Origin: Deltaproteobacteria bacterium
GTDB lineage: Bacteria > Myxococcota_A > UBA9160 > UBA4427
NCBI GenBank assembly: GCA_011051925.1
Contig: DRKE01000546.1
Span: forward strand, 1 to 7,831
Length of the DNA stretch: 7,831 nucleotides
Reading direction: 5' to 3'
Shown here: positions 5,629-7,831 of the stretch, piece after piece
Numbering within the stretch: position 1 is the first letter of the stretch
Layout: each line of letters begins with the position of its first letter
Notes under the pieces: model-generated
Told to the model about the DNA's origin: nothing
What the model saw: the letters and a program-made list of their open reading frames with translations, nothing else
Database searches by the model: none
Position numbers and translations under genes: made by a program

Positions 5629-5997
5629 TCGCGGACCGATCCCAATGACGATCCGCCGACCGAAGATCGGATCGTTTCCATCCGCCCGGCCCCACCGGCG
5701 GATCGCGGCCAGCGACGCGGAGCGCGATCGTGCCTGATCGGTACCGCCGTGGCCAATTGGGCCCAGCGTCTTGCAAGGAACGGATTCGAGGCGTTCCGCC
5801 TCGGGTTCGCCCTCCGTCCCTCGGCTGCGCTCGCGAAAACCGTCGAGAGCGTGTACAAACGGGGCCGGGGAGACTGCACGGGAACGACCTGCCTCCCGAT
5901 TCCCGACTGGAATTCCCATCCCGTCCCGTGTGCCGGATCACACCCGACGGTCCACTCGTCAACTAGCTTCGAAGGCCCCTCGAATCAGGAGTTCCGA
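5629..5997. other. Divergent intergenic region with competing hairpins
   Basis: This 369-nt stretch separates the dioxygenase (minus) and SH3-protein (plus) genes. Open frames on both strands cross it, but their translations are Arg/Pro/Ser-rich without any recognisable domain, so I read it as non-coding. It contains CGAGGCG-TTC-CGCCTCG (5787-5803, 7-bp stem), which overlaps an alternative pair GGAACG/CGTTCC (5777-5782 with 5792-5797). Only one can form at a time. The first shares its arm sequence with the tRNA-linked repeats. No convincing -35/-10 pair for the SH3 gene is visible. Confidence 0.45.
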
Positions 5998-6585
5998 TTG
6001 AATCCGCTCCGCTCACGCTCGTGTCGCAGACTCGCTGCGATCGCTTTTCTCGTACTCTCTTCGATCCTCCTCATGATGTCGGCGGCCTCGGCGGCCAACA
6101 TCGGCTGGGTGCGCGGAAACATCCGCCTCAACCTGCGATCGGGCGCCGGCACGCAATACAAGATCATCGGTGCGGTCGAGACGGGAGACCAGCTGAAGGT
6201 GCTGAATACGGGTGAGAGCTGGACTCGCGTCGAGACGAGCGAGGGCAAGGTCGGATGGATTCCCGCCGGCTATCTCGAGACCGAACCGCCTCCGACCCTG
6301 CGACTCGAGATGCTCGAATCCGAGACGGCGACCCTGAAATCCGAGCTCGAACAGATCCGGACCGAAGCGGCCCGACTGCGCGAGTCGAACGCGACCCTCT
6401 CCGCCGCGGACAGCGGACAGCGCGCCGAGATCGAGTCGCTCAAGATGGACAACTACGAACTCCGGGCGGGCAGCCGGGTCCAGGAATGGATCACCGGCGC
6501 TTCGATCCTGGCCCTCGGCATGATCGTCGGCGCCTTCCTGCACAGGAACTCGACCCGACGGCCCTCCTCCCGCATCCGGCTCTGA
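5998..6585 (+). CDS. SH3-domain, coiled-coil, membrane-anchored protein (YgiM/TIGR04211 type)
   Basis: The start is TTG 5998, fixed by AGGAG (5987-5991) at an ideal 6-nt spacing; no ATG or GTG gives the signal peptide intact. The 195-residue product shows, in order: a signal peptide with basic n-region (R5, R7, R10, R11) and hydrophobic core 12-27, ending near ASA 30-32; a bacterial SH3 (SH3b) domain at about 34-95 with IRLNLRSGAGTQYKIIG (42-58), W75 and GWIPAGYLE (86-94); a charged heptad-like coiled coil at about 100-155; a transmembrane helix at 163-181 (EWITGASILALGMIVGAFL); and a short basic tail. This is the architecture and length of TIGR04211 proteins such as E. coli YgiM (about 206 residues). 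The SH3b domain should face the periplasm and may bind peptidoglycan or a protein partner; the exact role is unknown. An IS relic begins 11 nt after its stop. Confidence 0.93.
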   Translation: MNPLRSRSCRRLAAIAFLVLSSILLMMSAASAANIGWVRGNIRLNLRSGAGTQYKIIGAVETGDQLKVLNTGESWTRVETSEGKVGWIPAGYLETEPPPTLRLEMLESETATLKSELEQIRTEAARLRESNATLSAADSGQRAEIESLKMDNYELRAGSRVQEWITGASILALGMIVGAFLHRNSTRRPSSRIRL

Positions 6586-6592
6586 CGGCGGC

Positions 6593-6596
6593 CTAA
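6593..6596. repeat. Target-site duplication, left copy (CTAA)
   Basis: CTAA directly adjoins the low-coordinate terminal inverted repeat of the IS relic, and the same four bases adjoin the other end at 6798-6801. CTAA fits the YTAR target preference and 4-bp duplication known for IS5-type elements. Confidence 0.6.
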
Positions 6597-6797
6597 CGAA
6601 GCCCTGCACAGCACGCCGTACCCGGGTCGTGGCAGGCGGATGTCCGAAGCGGCAGCGTCCATCTCGGCGAGGAAGCGCTCTCGGCGCGTCCCCTTCCCCT
6701 TCCGCTTCCGGGCCTCTCCCGCAAGAGTCTGCTGCTTCAACATCGGAATACTCCCCGATCGGGTTGTACCATGTCGAGCGGGTTCTGCAGAGCTTCC
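6597..6797 (-). mobile_element. Internally deleted IS5-type element (201 bp, MITE-like)
   Basis: The two ends read inward as CGAAGCCCTGCACAGCAC (6597 upward) and GGAAGCTCTGCAGAACCC (6797 downward, minus strand), an imperfect inverted repeat with 13 of 18 positions equal. Both ends abut a CTAA duplication. Inside, on the minus strand, is a transposase start with GGGGAG seven bases upstream, but only about 30 codons match a transposase before unrelated end sequence begins, so nearly the whole gene has been deleted. The relic cannot transpose alone but could have been moved by a complete relative. It sits between two convergent genes whose stop codons were about 7 nt apart before insertion. The family call rests on the transposase N-terminus and target duplication. 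Confidence 0.72.
6654..6743 (-). pseudogene. N-terminal remnant of an IS5-family transposase
   Basis: Starting at ATG 6743 (GGGGAG at 6756-6751, 7 nt upstream), the product begins MLKQQTLAGEARK and continues KGTRRERFLAEMDAA. This is the typical N-terminus of IS5-family transposases: a K-Q start, a basic stretch, then T-R-x-E-x-FLAEMD, normally followed by V-V-P-W and the DDE catalytic domain. Here the resemblance stops after about residue 30. The frame then runs through the IS end into the antisense of the SH3 gene, so no DDE residues exist and the fragment is not functional. The 3' boundary is approximate. Confidence 0.7.
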
Positions 6798-6801
6798 CTA
6801 A
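6798..6801. repeat. Target-site duplication, right copy (CTAA)
   Basis: This is the second CTAA, adjoining the high-coordinate end of the IS relic. Its first three bases are the reverse complement of the TAG stop of the DUF420-like gene, so the stop codon is part of the duplicated target and the coding frame survived insertion. Confidence 0.6.
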
Positions 6802-7274
6802 CGAAAGCCGAAGGCGCGCAGATACATTCCCAGCAGGACGCCCAGGGCCATCACGAAGGCCAGCACGGCACCGATCACACCGCTCCGCCCCGCGATCCGG
6901 TGGATCCTGGCCTGGCGCGGGTCCGGCTTCGGGTCGGCGGGATCACGGCTGACGACCCGGGTCCCCAGCAGCTTCCGTCCGAAGATCCAGGCCGTGATGC
7001 CGCCGCCCAACATCTGGACGACGAAGAGTTCGTGGACCCGCAGGATCCAGACATCGAGCGTCGACCAGACGGACATGTCCTCCCTGCCGAGAAATCGGAC
7101 CTTCACGAGATAGGCCGCGAGAAAGGCCACCACGAGAAGGGACGCGATCTTCATGGCGCGCCGATGCCGCGCGATCTCGCCTCGCCGAGCGTGGCGAACA
7201 CCCAGGACGGCGATCAGGCAGACCATGCCGAGATCGACGATCGCCGCGGTCCAGAAGAGAAGCTTCGCATCCAT
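6798..7274 (-). CDS. DUF420-like four-helix membrane protein
   Basis: From ATG 7274 the product has 158 residues and four hydrophobic segments at about 5-26, 42-60, 75-98 and 132-153. Histidines sit at spaced positions typical of the DUF420 (PF04238) family: H37 in RHRRAMKIASL, H81 in RVHELFVV and H125 in RIHRIAGRSG. Characterised relatives (CtaM in Firmicutes) assist maturation of haem-copper cytochrome oxidase; whether that applies here is inference, since no oxidase genes are visible. A short proline-rich loop (111-119) separates helices 3 and 4. The frame is open for 89 more codons upstream, but they are Arg/Pro-rich without hydrophobic segments. ATG 7274 has no Shine-Dalgarno; TATCGT at 7290-7285 could be a -10 for a nearly leaderless mRNA. 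The TAG stop (6800-6798) coincides with the target duplication of the IS relic, leaving the protein intact. Confidence 0.78.
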   Translation of the reverse strand: MDAKLLFWTAAIVDLGMVCLIAVLGVRHARRGEIARHRRAMKIASLLVVAFLAAYLVKVRFLGREDMSVWSTLDVWILRVHELFVVQMLGGGITAWIFGRKLLGTRVVSRDPADPKPDPRQARIHRIAGRSGVIGAVLAFVMALGVLLGMYLRAFGFR

Positions 7275-7600
7275 GGTCGGGTCGACGATAGCGGAGACCG
7301 GGGAGAGAAGCGCTTTCCGGGCCCGCTCGCCCGCCCCGGATACCGTGTCGTGACGAGTCGCGGGAAGGAGTCCGGACGCGAGCCTCGAAACCGGTCTCCG
7401 ACCGGACCGGTCCGCCATGCAGCGCCACGCCAAGGGAGTGCAACCAGGCGGACGGCCGCCGGGCGCGATCGAATGCTGGCGAACTTCCGGAACGGGACAC
7501 CAGAAGCCATCTCGTCGACGCGGAAGAGCATGCGTCGGCAACGGGCAGTCCGTCGGCTCGACCCTTCGTCGAGTCCGGTGGATTCGGGTACGATCGGGCC
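7275..7600. other. Divergent intergenic region before kdsB
   Basis: This 326-nt gap lies between the DUF420-like gene (minus) and kdsB (plus). The clearest structure is a cluster of CCGGTC/GACCGG half-sites at 7391-7413: a 6-bp hairpin with loop TCC (7391-7405), overlapping the perfect palindrome GGACCGGTCC (7404-7413). That could bind a dimeric regulator or fold in RNA. Open frames crossing the gap are Arg/Gly/Pro-rich and resemble no family, so I see no gene here. Confidence 0.45.
7589..7594 (+). promoter_or_regulatory. Possible -10 box of kdsB
   Basis: TACGAT matches TATAAT at 4 of 6 positions and ends 6 nt before the kdsB ATG, so transcription would start at or next to the A of ATG. No purine-rich ribosome site lies between, consistent with a leaderless message. 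The upstream TTCGTC (7565-7570, 18-nt spacing) is a poor -35. Confidence 0.28.
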
Positions 7601-7831
7601 ATGACCGTGCTCGCCATTCTTCCAGCCCGCTACGGATCGACGCGCTTTCCCGGGAAACCCCTCACGCCGATCGCGGGTCGACCGATGATCCAACACGTCT
7701 GGGAGCGGACGCGCACCGCCCCGCTCGTCGATGCCGTGGTCATCGCGACCGACGATCCGCGGATCCGGAAGGCCTGTGAAGAGTTCGGAGCCGAGGTCGA
7801 GATGACCGCTTCCGATCACCCGACGGGGACC
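7601..7831 (+). CDS. kdsB: 3-deoxy-manno-octulosonate cytidylyltransferase (KdsB), 5' part
   Basis: The first 77 codons are visible; the gene runs off the right edge in frame. KdsB transfers CMP from CTP to Kdo, giving CMP-Kdo for attachment to lipid A in lipopolysaccharide synthesis, in the cytosol. The N-terminus ILPARYGSTRFPGKPLTPI (6-24) is the nucleotide-binding signature of the family, followed by GRPMIQHVWERT (26-37), VVIATDD (46-52) and MTASDHPTGT (68-77), which matches the M-T-x-x-D-H-x-S/T-G-T block just before the conserved E-R. ATG 7601 is clearly right because the signature normally begins 3-5 residues in. No Shine-Dalgarno is visible, and a possible -10 lies just upstream. The downstream neighbours cannot be seen. 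Confidence 0.96.
   Translation, partial: MTVLAILPARYGSTRFPGKPLTPIAGRPMIQHVWERTRTAPLVDAVVIATDDPRIRKACEEFGAEVEMTASDHPTGT

Noticed and set aside
4894..5997. Long plus-strand frame joined to the SH3 gene (563 codons in total)
   Set aside because: The first 368 codons run antisense to the clear 2OG oxygenase gene and through the gap, without any domain. The SH3 protein has its own TTG start with AGGAG and a signal peptide at 5998.
6771..7604. Plus-strand frame of 277 codons across the DUF420-like gene
   Set aside because: The product is highly charged and of low complexity, while the opposite strand encodes four clean membrane helices with conserved histidines.

Overview
The window is GC-rich (roughly two thirds by eye) and reads as chromosomal DNA of a Gram-negative bacterium. 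KdsB, which makes the activated Kdo sugar of lipopolysaccharide, and a YgiM-type SH3/coiled-coil membrane protein both point to an outer membrane. NnrS, a DUF420-like haem-type membrane protein and an MpaB-type (DUF2236) oxygenase suggest a respiring aerobe or facultative organism. The mix resembles the deltaproteobacterial, Myxococcota or Binatota-like lineages, but that placement is inference.

Layout. At 1-59 lies the probable tail of an upstream gene, followed by a small hairpin. Bases 200-892 hold an 81-residue unknown protein and a RidA-family imine deaminase. A CPBP-family membrane protease (919-1575, minus) converges on ridA, with an inverted repeat filling the 26-nt gap. A 293-nt divergent gap leads to greA (1869-2351), then a palindrome and a tRNA-Asn(GUU) gene (2442-2517) with its own promoter-like boxes. 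Directly behind the tRNA are four tandem 41-bp repeats (2520-2683). Each can fold into two mutually exclusive hairpins, and in the first three copies the second hairpin is followed at once by TTTT.

Next is a DUF2236/MpaB-type oxygenase gene (2739-3659), whose 3' end overlaps by 78 nt the convergent pair NnrS (3582-4814) and 2OG-Fe(II) dioxygenase (4816-5628). These two minus-strand genes are 1 nt apart and form an operon with the dioxygenase first. After a 369-nt gap, the SH3-domain protein starts at a TTG with a strong ribosome binding site (5998-6585). A 201-bp relic of an IS5-type element (6597-6797), with imperfect terminal inverted repeats, a CTAA target duplication and the first ~30 codons of a transposase, sits between it and a convergent four-helix DUF420-like gene (6798-7274). 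The 3' target copy coincides with the stop codon of that gene. After a 326-nt gap, kdsB starts at 7601 and runs off the window.

Most genes are single housekeeping or envelope units without an obvious shared pathway. The only tight functional unit is the NnrS/dioxygenase pair. The most unusual elements are non-coding: the tRNA-linked tandem repeats and the IS relic. I saw no defence system, CRISPR array, prophage or complete mobile element.
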